Of a stretch of DNA of 64,000 nt, positions 6,341 to 13,956 are shown piece after piece. The stretch is from Rhodocyclales bacterium (GTDB taxonomy: Bacteria; Pseudomonadota; Gammaproteobacteria; Burkholderiales; Rhodocyclaceae): positions 97,323 through 161,322 of the forward strand of contig JACRLX010000025.1 in assembly GCA_016235165.1 (NCBI GenBank), given 5' to 3'. Below the pieces are notes generated by a model, which did not search any database, was not told where the DNA came from, and worked only from the letters and a program-made list of their open reading frames with translations. A program made the translations under genes and the position numbers. Position 1 is the first letter of the stretch. Every line of letters begins with the position of its first letter.

Positions 6341-8019
6341 TGCAACTGCAAGCATCTATCAAGGTCGGGAACATTCTTCCCGGTCGAAATCCTCGTGGTT
6401 ACTTCGATCCTGCTGAGATGACGGAGCTGGAAGAGTCCGTCAAATCCAAGGGAGTGCTGCAGGCGATCCTGGTGCGGCCTCGCGATGCGGGACGCTACGA
6501 GATCGTCGCCGGCGAACGTCGCTGGCGCGCGGCGAAGAAGGTGTTCGGGGATGAGTATGAAATCCCTGCGCTGGTACGCGACCTGGACGATGGTGAAGCC
6601 GACGAGGCGGCGCTGATCGAGAACATCCAGCGTGCCAATATGAGTCCGACCGAAGAAGCTGAAGCGGCCGCCAAGATTCTTGGCCGTTGTCAGGGGGATC
6701 GGGACGAGACATCACGCCGGCTGGGCTGGTCGCGCACCACGCTCGACAAACGCCTGGCGCTGATGAACTGTTCGGAACGGGTCCGTCGGGCCTTGTCCGA
6801 GCGGCGAATTCAGCTGGGCCATGCCGAGCTGCTGGCCGCAGTCACACGCGACAAGCAGGACGCCGTCCTCGATAAGTTGCTGTCCCAGGCCTGTCTGCCT
6901 ACCGTGGTCCAGTTTCGCGGACAACTTGAGCAGATATCGCGGGCCTTGGGCAGTGCGATTTTCGACAAGGGCGAGTGCACGTCTTGTCCCCACAATTCAG
7001 GGAACCAGCAGGCACTCTTTGGCGAGGCGATTGCAGCGGGTCATTGCACCCACGGTTCGTGCTTCGATAGCAAGACCGATGCGGCGCTGGATGCCAAAAA
7101 GGCTTCGCTTGCCGACGACTATCCGACCATTCGGATCGTTCGCCCCGGCGAGAACTTCACGCTGCTGCGACTGGTGGCCGTCGGCGATACCGGAGTAGGC
7201 GAGGATCAGGCGAAAGCCTGCCGTGCCTGCAAGAACTTCGGTGCCGCAATTTCGGCCGTGCCAGGCAAGCTGGGCAATGTCTATTCCGATCTGTGCTTCG
7301 ATGCGAGCTGCAATGCCAAGAAGGTGGCGGCACGCCTCAAGCAGGAAAAGGAAAAGGCGGCGCCGGCAGAGGGTGCCACCAAGGTAGCTACCGGCAAAAC
7401 GGCCACCAGTGGCAAGTCCATGGGAAAGGCCGAAACCAAGTCTGAAGCCAAGGTCCAGGACTCGCAACGGGTCAAGGACTACCGACTGGAAGTCTGGCGC
7501 AAGGCGCTGCGTCGGGAGTTGATGGCCAACCGTGAAAACAATCTCACGGTGCTCATCGCCCTGGCGTTGTCGGGCAATGCCCGGCATATCAGCGATACCA
7601 AGCTGGGCAAGGCATTCGCCGCGATCACCAAGCAGGAATTCACCAGCTTCGTGTTCAAGGCGGACGAGGCGGCACGCCTGGTTGCGCAGTCGGAGGAGTC
7701 TGTGCGGGACAAGCTGTTCCTCGGACTGGCGGCATCCGCTGCGGACGGCATTGAGGAAAAGACCCTGGTCCAGCTCCTCAACTATCTCGAGATCGATCTC
7801 GGGCGGCACTGGAAGCTCTGTGAAGAGTTTCTCAAGCTGCTCACCAAGAGCGAAATCGAGGCGATGTGCGACGAGATCGGCTTGAAGGCAGCGATGGGCG
7901 GGGCATTTGCCAAGGCCATGAGCGGCAAGAAGGACGACATCATCAAGGCGCTGTTGAACGTGGCGGCCTTCCCTTATGAGGGCAAGGTGCCGCGGTCGAT
8001 GCGTTTCAACATCGCGTAA
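6341..8019 (+). CDS. parB: PRTRC system ParB-family protein
   Basis: A 559-residue ParB homologue. N-terminal ParB/Srx-like domain with ILVRPRDAGRYEIVAGERRW (GERRWRA, the nucleotide-binding box) and EAALIENIQRANMSPTEEAE. Then a helix-turn-helix segment LGWSRTTLDKRLALM, and cysteine clusters CTSCPHNSG, CTHGSC, CRACKNFG and CFDASC, presumably zinc-binding. A basic linker and a helical C-terminal domain follow. This is the long ParB of ParB-Related, ThiF-Related Cassettes on plasmids and elements. I place the start at 6341 after GGAGGCATC; the longer reading runs through the leader. First gene of the cassette; likely binds element DNA for maintenance. Confidence 0.9.
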
Positions 8020-8030
8020 GACAATTTCTT

Positions 8031-8103
8031 TCCACCCAAGCGGGGACCACGTTCCCCGCAAGGGGCGTGGTGCGCCTGCCATTTTCTCTTTGGAGGTACC
8101 ACC
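8031..8103 (+). ncRNA. SD-occluding leader of PRTRC E
   Basis: CCC-AAGC-GGGG hairpin (8035-8045), then CCACG (8047-8051), CCCC-GCAA-GGGG (8054-8065, GNRA tetraloop) and CGTGG (8066-8070). The following GGTGCGCC can pair with the GGAGG-TACCACC stretch before the ATG. Confidence 0.65.
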
Positions 8104-8523
8104 ATGTTTTTTCAGGAACTCAAATCGTTGTTGGATGGCTGCGCGGCACTGGCAGTCACGTTGTCATCTGCGCGGGAAGGATTGATCACCGTCACGGTGC
8201 GACCCACCCCGAAAGATGCGAAGGATGCCGAGGCATTGGCGATCCCGTTGGTCCTGACCGGAACGGCGGAGGAGCTGGATGCGCAGTTCGTCGGTCTGCT
8301 TCGCAGCTTTGCCGAAGAGCACCAGTCGCTTGCCGAGCAATTGGAGGCGACCCGCAGCATTCTTGAGGCGGCGAAGAAAGACGCCAGCAAGAAAGCGGAA
8401 GGTGCACTCAGGAAAGGCACTGCCAAGATAACGGCGGCGGCCGATGACGACGATGACAATGAAGTCGAGAGCGGGACGCCGGCAGTCGCCGATGTTCCGG
8501 TCGAAGACAACCTTTTCGCATGA
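8104..8523 (+). CDS. PRTRC system protein E
   Basis: A 139-residue acidic protein. The N-terminal domain (MFFQELKSLLDGCAALAVTL, ITVTVRPTPKDAKDAEAL, VLTGTAEELDAQF) matches PRTRC E as I remember it. It is followed by a lysine/alanine helix and a very acidic tail DDDDDNEVESG ending NLFA. Biochemical role unknown. Located between ParB and PRTRC C with only ten bases to the next gene, so co-translated. The acidic tail resembles partner-docking tails. Confidence 0.8.
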   Translation: MFFQELKSLLDGCAALAVTLSSAREGLITVTVRPTPKDAKDAEALAIPLVLTGTAEELDAQFVGLLRSFAEEHQSLAEQLEATRSILEAAKKDASKKAEGALRKGTAKITAAADDDDDNEVESGTPAVADVPVEDNLFA

Positions 8524-8533
8524 GGAGGCGGTC

Positions 8534-8920
8534 ATGACCATTACCGTTCAGAAGCTTCAGCGTTCGTTTGCCTACAACGGCATTGCCTTGCCCGATCCCG
8601 GATGCGAGTTGTCACCGGAGCAGGTGCGGGATGTCTATTCCGCCACCTACCCGGAGATCACGACGGCCTCCATCGAGGGGCCGGAGCAGAAGGGTGATCG
8701 ATTGATCTACACCTTCCGGCGTGCCGTCGGCACCAAGGGTGCCTTGTCGGCCAATGTATCGCGAACCTCCCGGATCGTGGTGCGGCGGCGCGATGACGGC
8801 CTTAGCTATGTCGAACCGCAATCGGCTGTTGTGACACCGGTTGAACGCCTGACGATCGCCTTGGGACGATTGGTCAGGTGGTTGGATCGGCGTTGGCCTG
8901 TCGTCCTGCGCAAGGAGTAG
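8534..8920 (+). CDS. PRTRC system protein C, ubiquitin-like, with C-terminal extension
   Basis: A 128-residue protein. Residues 1-69 have the Prok_Ub-type pattern: LPDPGCELSPEQVRDVYSAT, YPEITTASIEGPE and YTFRRAVGTKG. This is a beta-grasp, ubiquitin-like domain in the published classification of bacterial E1/E2/JAB neighbourhoods. From memory, relatives usually end soon after GTKG; here a basic tail of 59 residues follows, so maturation by a peptidase is conceivable (inference). ATG at 8534 with GGAGG six bases upstream. Candidate substrate or modifier for the E1-like, E2-like and JAMM proteins encoded 2 kb downstream. Confidence 0.8.
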   Translation: MTITVQKLQRSFAYNGIALPDPGCELSPEQVRDVYSATYPEITTASIEGPEQKGDRLIYTFRRAVGTKGALSANVSRTSRIVVRRRDDGLSYVEPQSAVVTPVERLTIALGRLVRWLDRRWPVVLRKE

Positions 8921-8923
8921 GTC

Positions 8924-9136
8924 ATGGTGTCGCTCAAGGAACGGCTGCAAGCCGCTGCCGATGGCGACTTCTCGCACTTTGAAGGCGGAATCCCGAACGG
9001 GGTTCCTGCCTTCGATCACGAGGAGATGAAACGATGCGTACAAGCCTTGCAACGCTTGGTGATACGGTCTCAAGCAACCGTCGCACCCGGCGATCGCTGT
9101 CAGGTGGCCGCTTCCGTCCAGGCCCTGATCCTCTGA
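8924..9136 (+). CDS. Possible 70-residue protein overlapping PRTRC F
   Basis: ATG at 8924 has AAGGAG eight bases upstream and follows PRTRC C at once. It begins MVSLKERLQAAADGDFSHFEGG. It overlaps the start of PRTRC F by about 100 bases in another frame, which is unusual. Either this is a real small gene with an overlapping successor, or it serves only to couple translation to PRTRC F. Function unknown. Confidence 0.4.
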   Translation: MVSLKERLQAAADGDFSHFEGGIPNGVPAFDHEEMKRCVQALQRLVIRSQATVAPGDRCQVAASVQALIL

Positions 9137-10110
9137 GCCTGCCGCAGTTTGGCAAAGGACTCACGATCAGCCTCAATCCCAGCCTTGATGTTCGTCGCTG
9201 GGCGATGCTGGCCTTGCGCTGGCTGGAGGTGGGTGAGCTTCCCGATTCGGCGAATGGTCTGCCGCCTGCGTTGGTGCAACAAGCGTTGGCTTCGTGGATC
9301 AACCGCATGGTCGGGCAATTGCAGCACATTGCCTTCGAGGTTCATGCGGCCGCTAGTCCAGCAACATTGGGCTACGGATCGTTGTTTCCCGATGCCAGTG
9401 ACGACGATGACCGGTGGTACTGGGCCATTCAGTCTGAACAGGTGGTATGGCTGGGCATGAAGGATCGGCTGACCCGGATCGAGACTCACTGTCCCGGTTT
9501 GGGTGAGACAGCACTGTATTGGCTGCAACGGGCTTCGGGGCGCACGCTGTATGCCCTGACGCCACAATCGGCGCGCGATCTGTGCGAATACATCCACTGG
9601 CAAGGGAGCAGTGACCAAGCCGAATGGCTGGATGAGATGCGTTCGATGGGAATGACCGAAGAGGATCTGGGGGATGCAATTTCTCCGGATTGGTATGACG
9701 GTCATTTCCCGGATTGGGTGCTTTGCGCCAAGCCGGTGCTGGATGAGGATGCCCTGTCAGGCATCCAGGCCACTTTGCCTGAAGTCGCTCCGGTGGCTGC
9801 CATCGTGCTCGAAATCGGGCAGTTGCTGGCGGACGGCGGGCAGCTTCCCGGCCTGGACGGCATGGAGGTCGAGTGCGTCTATTTCGGGGCCTACCTGAGG
9901 TGGGATGTTGATGACCCCATGGATCGGGTGTTCGATGACTTTATCGAATACGCGAACTGCGCCAGCGATGGCTATACCGATCTCTTTGGCGCCGGCCCGG
10001 TACCTCTCGATACCGAGGGGTTCCATGTCTGGCTCCACAAGACTGGCCTGGGGTTGCAGTTGTTGTCGTCACTGGATCGGCTGATCGCCCTGATCGCCGA
10101 ACCGCTGTGA
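9034..10110 (+). CDS. PRTRC system protein F
   Basis: A 358-residue cytoplasmic protein found only in PRTRC cassettes; role unknown. Visible segments include SLPQFGKGLTISLNPSLD, ASWINRMVGQLQHIAFEV, DDRWYWAIQSEQVVWLGMK and a late VYFGAYLRWDVDDPMDRVF. No catalytic motif seen. ATG at 9034 follows GAGGAG; GTG or ATG codons further in could also serve because the first 35 residues are basic and poorly conserved-looking. Cassette position between C and B supports the call. Confidence 0.75.
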   Translation: MRTSLATLGDTVSSNRRTRRSLSGGRFRPGPDPLSLPQFGKGLTISLNPSLDVRRWAMLALRWLEVGELPDSANGLPPALVQQALASWINRMVGQLQHIAFEVHAAASPATLGYGSLFPDASDDDDRWYWAIQSEQVVWLGMKDRLTRIETHCPGLGETALYWLQRASGRTLYALTPQSARDLCEYIHWQGSSDQAEWLDEMRSMGMTEEDLGDAISPDWYDGHFPDWVLCAKPVLDEDALSGIQATLPEVAPVAAIVLEIGQLLADGGQLPGLDGMEVECVYFGAYLRWDVDDPMDRVFDDFIEYANCASDGYTDLFGAGPVPLDTEGFHVWLHKTGLGLQLLSSLDRLIALIAEPL

Positions 10111-10117
10111 GTTCCAT

Positions 10118-10187
10118 TAACCCGGTGCGGGTGATGTCCTGCCCGCCGGGCTCGACACGCCTGCACCATTTCATTAAGGAGGTCGCG
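10118..10187 (+). ncRNA. Leader of PRTRC B (variant)
   Basis: CCC-GGTGC-GGG (10121-10131), GCCC-GCC-GGGC (10141-10151), then CGCCT before AAGGAGGTCGCG. It keeps the order of elements of the leader family, but the SD-occluding helix is weaker. Confidence 0.5.
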
Positions 10188-10925
10188 ATGGCGATCAATG
10201 TCAGTACGTTTTCCAGCGAACAGTCGTACCGGCTGACTCATGCCGTCCTGATCTATCAGGATGCGCAGCGTAAGCCGGCGTTCGTGTCGATTCATGATGT
10301 GGGATCGGACGATGGCAATCTTCCGGTGATTCAGGCCGGGGTTCCGGCCAGCAAGGCGGGACTCATGGCGATGATGCGGATTCTCGATCCGGAAACGATG
10401 CTCAAGCCGGCCATCAAGCCGGCGCATGTGCTCGCGGACGGATCGGGTTTCTTCGTCTGGTACAGCGCTCCACAGGACAGGCAGGTCTGGTTCGACTGCA
10501 AGGAACTCGGTGCGCGAACCGCTCGGGTTCCCTGTCCGGGACTGGTGTTCGTGGTGACCACGAAGGCATGGAAGGTGTTTGCGTTCAAGGGGCGGCAACG
10601 TCCCGATGCCGATACGCCGCTGTTCGTCGCGCCATTCTTCAATGTCTGGCAAAACGGCACGATCTGTGTTGGCAGTGCCCGCTTGCCGAAAGGCGATCAG
10701 GTACACAACCACCTGGCCTGGGAGGAAGCCTTCTTCCGGTCCTACTTCACGCATCCGAATATCCATACCCCAAGGGGGCTGACCCGTTACCGGGCCGGTC
10801 CTTTTGCCTTGTGGCGGGATCTGCTGGATGGTCGCCTGAGTCGCTTTCCAACGCGCACGCTCGTTCCGACGGGTTGGACGCTACGGCAAGCTTTTGAGGC
10901 CGCCGTGCTGGAAGGAGACGTGTGA
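10188..10925 (+). CDS. PRTRC system protein B, E2-like
   Basis: A 245-residue protein. Around residues 149-163 it reads PFFNVWQNGTICVGS. This strikingly matches the active-site region of ubiquitin E2 enzymes (HPNVYxxGxICL), with Cys160 as candidate catalytic cysteine. PRTRC B proteins have been assigned to a prokaryotic E2 family (Prok-E2_D). Upstream VPCPGLVFVVTTKAWKVFAF gives the beta strands before it. Start at 10188 after AAGGAGG; the longer reading runs through the leader. Its stop overlaps the next start (ATGA). Likely accepts a ubiquitin-like protein from the ThiF-like enzyme; unproven. Confidence 0.85.
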   Translation: MAINVSTFSSEQSYRLTHAVLIYQDAQRKPAFVSIHDVGSDDGNLPVIQAGVPASKAGLMAMMRILDPETMLKPAIKPAHVLADGSGFFVWYSAPQDRQVWFDCKELGARTARVPCPGLVFVVTTKAWKVFAFKGRQRPDADTPLFVAPFFNVWQNGTICVGSARLPKGDQVHNHLAWEEAFFRSYFTHPNIHTPRGLTRYRAGPFALWRDLLDGRLSRFPTRTLVPTGWTLRQAFEAAVLEGDV

Positions 10926-11578
10926 TGGATGCGAGAGATGTCGCCTTGCAACACTCGGCACCTGTCGTGACGGTGCCGCGCTATGGCGGATTCACGCCCC
11001 TGGTCGAGAATGGTCATCGCTTTTTGGTGACCGGTGACGGACTCTGGCTCGAAGCACGGCGTCCCTGGTTGTATCTCAGGGTGCCGCTGGTCTGCCAGAA
11101 AAGCGTCCCCATGCCCTATGGCTGGGTGGGCCGTGAGCTCTCCCTGACCTTTGGCAAGATTCCTCGCCATCTGGTCATCGAGTTCTACCGGTTTGCGCTT
11201 GATCGTTGCCCGGAAGAGTGTGTGGGATGGATCGTGTGGCATGCCGGATCCGGCGAGATGCGGCTGGTGTTCCCGACGGAGGAATCGACGGGATGCGCGC
11301 ATGTACGTTATCGCCGGCCGCTCCTCGATGAGGATGAGCATCTGGTGGTCGACCTGCATTCCCATGGTTGTCTCTCGGCCTTCTTCTCGACGCAGGATGA
11401 TCGGGATGATCGCGGGGAGTTCAAGATTGCCGGCGTGATCGGCAACTGCAATCGTGGGCAGTGCTCGACGGCGTTCCGCTTATGCGCCAACGGGCTGTTC
11501 CTGCCGCTGGCATTCGACGCAACCGGTTTGAACGGTAAGGCAGGAGGGAATGATGTCTATCCATCATCTTGTGCCTGA
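10925..11578 (+). CDS. PRTRC system protein A, JAB/JAMM metallopeptidase
   Basis: A 217-residue protein. The C-terminal half has VDLHSHGCLSAFFSTQDDRD, a perfect JAMM motif HxHx7SxxD with His145, His147, Ser155 and Asp158, the zinc ligands and catalytic set of JAB peptidases. Such enzymes remove or process ubiquitin-like proteins. It overlaps PRTRC B by one base and ThiF by 29 bases, so the three are translated together. ATG at 10925 chosen with GGAGACG upstream. Likely processes the C-terminal tail of PRTRC C or reverses conjugates; inference from family. Confidence 0.88.
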   Translation: MDARDVALQHSAPVVTVPRYGGFTPLVENGHRFLVTGDGLWLEARRPWLYLRVPLVCQKSVPMPYGWVGRELSLTFGKIPRHLVIEFYRFALDRCPEECVGWIVWHAGSGEMRLVFPTEESTGCAHVRYRRPLLDEDEHLVVDLHSHGCLSAFFSTQDDRDDRGEFKIAGVIGNCNRGQCSTAFRLCANGLFLPLAFDATGLNGKAGGNDVYPSSCA

Positions 11579-12356
11579 ACTGCTCACGCGGGAGGTACGC
11601 GTCACCGTCATCGGGGCCGGCGGGTCGGGTTCCCAGATGCTGATGGGACTGGCCCAGCTGCATACGGCCATGCTTGCCTTGGGTCACCCCGGGGGACTGG
11701 ATGTGACCGTTGTGGATGCCGACCAGGTGTCGGAAGCAAATGTCGGGCGGCAGATGTTTTATCCGTCCGACGTCGGGCTCTCCAAGGCATCGGTACTCGT
11801 CAATCGCATCAACATGGCGATGGGCACCGGCTGGAAGGCGCAGATGCGGCGTCTCACTGCGGGCGAGAGTTTGCGCACCGATCTGGCGATTGGTTGTGTG
11901 GACAATCGTCTGGCGCGCAAAGCAATCCTGGAATCGGTGGGACGTGCTGGCGGCGGGTATTGGCTCGATCTGGGCAACCGCCTGCATGATGGTCAGGTCA
12001 TTCTCGGTGCCGTGCCGGCGCGTTGGGCCAAGCCCGATGTGAACCGGCTGCCTCATGCCGGCGATCTTCTCCCGGAGATCGTCGATGCGTCGCAGGAAGC
12101 CGAAGATGACACACCGTCCTGCTCGCTGGCCGATGCCCTCGACAAACAGTCGCTATTCGTCAATCGCGGGGTCTCGCTGTATGCCCTGAATTTGCTGTGG
12201 GAGTTGTTCCGCTACGGCCAGATCGCCTATCACGGTGTATTCGTGAATCTCAAAAATGCCCGGACGACACCACTTCCCGTCGATCCAGCAGCATGGTCCC
12301 GATTCGGCTATCCCAAGCCTGCGCGCCGTCGTAAGCGCAAAGGTCAAGGGCGCTGA
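11550..12356 (+). CDS. PRTRC system ThiF-family E1-like adenylating enzyme
   Basis: A 268-residue protein. GAGGSGSQ (residues 22-29) is the nucleotide loop. VVDADQVSEANVGRQ (54-68) has the ATP-contacting aspartates and the NxxRQ motif of ThiF/MoeB/E1 enzymes, and GCVDNRLAR follows. Cys191 in PSCSLADAL is a candidate thioester cysteine. The C terminus is very basic (RRRKRKGQGR), suggesting nucleic-acid contact. ATG-ATG at 11550/11553 after GGAGG. It would activate the C terminus of a ubiquitin-like protein for PRTRC B. Last gene of the contiguous PRTRC run. Confidence 0.9.
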   Translation: MMSIHHLVPELLTREVRVTVIGAGGSGSQMLMGLAQLHTAMLALGHPGGLDVTVVDADQVSEANVGRQMFYPSDVGLSKASVLVNRINMAMGTGWKAQMRRLTAGESLRTDLAIGCVDNRLARKAILESVGRAGGGYWLDLGNRLHDGQVILGAVPARWAKPDVNRLPHAGDLLPEIVDASQEAEDDTPSCSLADALDKQSLFVNRGVSLYALNLLWELFRYGQIAYHGVFVNLKNARTTPLPVDPAAWSRFGYPKPARRRKRKGQGR

Positions 12357-12398
12357 TGGCTGAACCATTTTCCCGGTGCATGCGCGTTTGCGTGTGCC

Positions 12399-12517
12399 GG
12401 GCTTTCCAGAACGGGTTGCGCATGTCCGTAGCCCGCTGTGGAAAACCCGAGTTTGGCCGTTCCCATAAGGGAATGACTGAAAAGCGGTAGCTGGCCGCCG
12501 GAAACAAACAGCATTTC
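12399..12517 (+). ncRNA. Structured leader element with TAGCTGG loop, copy 3
   Basis: GGGCTTTCCA (12399-12408) pairs with TGGAAAACCC (12439-12448), with CGGG/CCCG inside. GCGG (12485-12488) and CCGC (12496-12499) flank TAGCTGG; tail AAACAAACAGCATTT (12503-12517). Very similar to copy 2 although 9 kb away. Confidence 0.6.
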
Positions 12518-12520
12518 TCA

Positions 12521-12580
12521 ACCCTGTGGGGGCTTGCTCCCGACAGGGTCGCTGCCTCCCGATTATTTACTGGAGGCACC
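12521..12580 (+). ncRNA. SD-occluding leader of the 12.6-kb genes
   Basis: CCC-TGT-GGGG (12523-12532), CCC-GACA-GGG (12540-12549), then TGCCTCC (12554-12560) perfectly complementary over seven bases to GGAGGCA (12573-12579). Confidence 0.7.
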
Positions 12581-12640
12581 ATGAAGCACGATGTACGAAT
12601 GCTGCGCGAAGCGATTCGCGTGGCAAGGGGATGGTCATGA
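12581..12640 (+). CDS. 19-residue leader peptide coupled to the next gene
   Basis: ATG lies directly behind GGAGGCACC. The product begins MKHDVRMLREAIRVARG and stops at TGA inside ATGATG, so the following gene starts in an ATGA overlap. The small peptide looks like a short DNA-binding-type helix or merely a coupling device that lets the leader control the larger gene. Confidence 0.45.
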   Translation: MKHDVRMLREAIRVARGWS

Positions 12641-12996
12641 TGTTCGATCGCTATCCCCGCTATGAAGGTTTTCGGGATACCCCGAGAAAGCGTTCAGCCG
12701 TTTTGCGCAAGCAGAAGGCCGAGCGCGATGCCTTGCCGCTTTTCGCGGATCAGGTCGCCGCGTTGCAGCCATCGGTGGATGAAGTCATGTCCCGCCGTGC
12801 GCAGCGTGCAGACGTTGTAGAGATCGAGCACCGCAAATTCACCGCCAAATGGTGGCGGATCGCCCGATCAACCTACTTCAGTCTGCCGGTTGAGCAGAAA
12901 ACCAAAGTGCATGCCCGCTGGCATCGATGGTGGGGACCGCGCAATTCGAGCTGTCTGCTGTATCTCTGTTCGCAAGCCAAGGCGGAACAGTTGTAA
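12637..12996 (+). CDS. 119-residue basic protein, unknown
   Basis: Starts in ATGA overlap with the 19-codon ORF. A lysine/arginine-rich N terminus (TPRKRSAVLRKQKAERD) is followed by FTAKWWRIARSTYFSLP and HARWHRWWGPRNS, rich in Trp and Arg. Probably a small nucleic-acid-binding protein; no family recognised. It has no own ribosome site, so translation should depend on the upstream mini-ORF. Confidence 0.5.
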   Translation: MMFDRYPRYEGFRDTPRKRSAVLRKQKAERDALPLFADQVAALQPSVDEVMSRRAQRADVVEIEHRKFTAKWWRIARSTYFSLPVEQKTKVHARWHRWWGPRNSSCLLYLCSQAKAEQL

Positions 12997-13018
12997 TTTC
13001 TTTCGGCCTTACGGCCAT

Positions 13019-13081
13019 TACCCGAGCGGGGAACCCACCCGCGCGGGAATGGGTGTCTCCGCCTTTTATTTGGAGAGCACC
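13019..13081 (+). ncRNA. SD-occluding leader of the 225-aa gene
   Basis: CCC-GAGC-GGGG (13021-13031), then ACCCA (13033-13037) and TGGGT (13050-13054) around CCC-GCGC-GGG. GTGTCTCC (13053-13060) pairs with GGAG-A-GCAC (13072-13080) with one bulge, overlapping the TGGGT strand. Confidence 0.65.
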
Positions 13082-13759
13082 ATGGGCGTAGGTAATTGGC
13101 TTCCGAATCGGGAGCATCGCTTGTTTTATGTGGATATCGATTCCTGCTTGGACGAAAGCGAGTTCTCAAGACTTGTTCAATCCGGAGAAATCGATGCCTG
13201 TACGCGCTACGGAGATTTTCTGCAGGAATCCTACGATTCCGAGCTGGAGATGATTACCAGTGCGCTGGAATCGATAGCAGGGCTGCTACGGCAGAACGGT
13301 ATCCCGATCGAGTCATTCCACTATGCCAAGCGTTCAGAAATGAACGCGATCGAACGCGCGGAATGGATGTATCCATTGCTGGAGTGCGGTTGGGTACGTG
13401 TGGCAGTCAAGGAGATTGAAATATCCAAGCTGGCAGTCGTGACGTACCCACTTCAGCATCAGGATGACGATAGTGATTTGGCCAATCTGCCCCGTGCGGA
13501 GTTTGTTACCGAGCATGGAGTGACACCGGAGCGCTGCATCACGGCTACTTCATTACAGATGAATGCCCTTGATCAGTTGCTGGTTGCGGTCATCGAAGCT
13601 GAGATCAATGCGGTCAGCGCCAAGACAGTTACGCGTCGAGGCTGTGCCTGGACAAGTCGTCTTGTGGATGAGTCGATGCCGGTAAAGACAGCTTTATCGA
13701 AATTCCGCAATACATACCGATACGGCTTGTCGAGACGTCACCAGAAGCAGGCGGCATAA
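13082..13759 (+). CDS. 225-residue protein, unknown
   Basis: Starts MGVGNWLPNREHRLFYVDID behind GGAG with its own two-hairpin leader. Segments LLECGWVRVAVKEIEIS and a basic C-terminal end (RNTYRYGLSRRHQKQA) are visible. It is acidic and alpha-beta in the first two thirds. No domain recognised. A longer reading beginning at 12890 is not used because it overlaps the preceding gene and passes through the leader. Between 13760 and 13890 I see no gene. Confidence 0.6.
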   Translation: MGVGNWLPNREHRLFYVDIDSCLDESEFSRLVQSGEIDACTRYGDFLQESYDSELEMITSALESIAGLLRQNGIPIESFHYAKRSEMNAIERAEWMYPLLECGWVRVAVKEIEISKLAVVTYPLQHQDDDSDLANLPRAEFVTEHGVTPERCITATSLQMNALDQLLVAVIEAEINAVSAKTVTRRGCAWTSRLVDESMPVKTALSKFRNTYRYGLSRRHQKQAA

Positions 13760-13892
13760 CCGATGTTTGCGCTGTTTGAAATATCGCGGTTCCGTTCTGT
13801 TCATTTGTAGCGCAGCACTTAGTACTCAAAAAGCATCACGAGGTCATCTGACGGGTGGCGAAAGCTGAACGTCCATGACGAGTAATCGATTT

Positions 13893-13956
13893 TCAACCCT
13901 TCCGGGGACACACCCCGGAAGGGGACACGTGTCTCCGGCATTTTCAGGAGATAAAC
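13893..13956 (+). ncRNA. SD-occluding leader of the helicase-methylase gene
   Basis: CCC-TTCC-GGGG (13897-13907), CCCC-GGAA-GGGG (13913-13924, GNRA loop), flanked by GACAC and GTGTC. TGTCTCC (13930-13936) pairs with GGAGATA (13947-13953). An alternative TTCCGGGG/CCCCGGAA stem also exists. Confidence 0.65.

Noticed and set aside
6997..8082. 361-codon open frame on the minus strand
   Set aside because: Antisense to the PRTRC ParB gene; compositionally a shadow.
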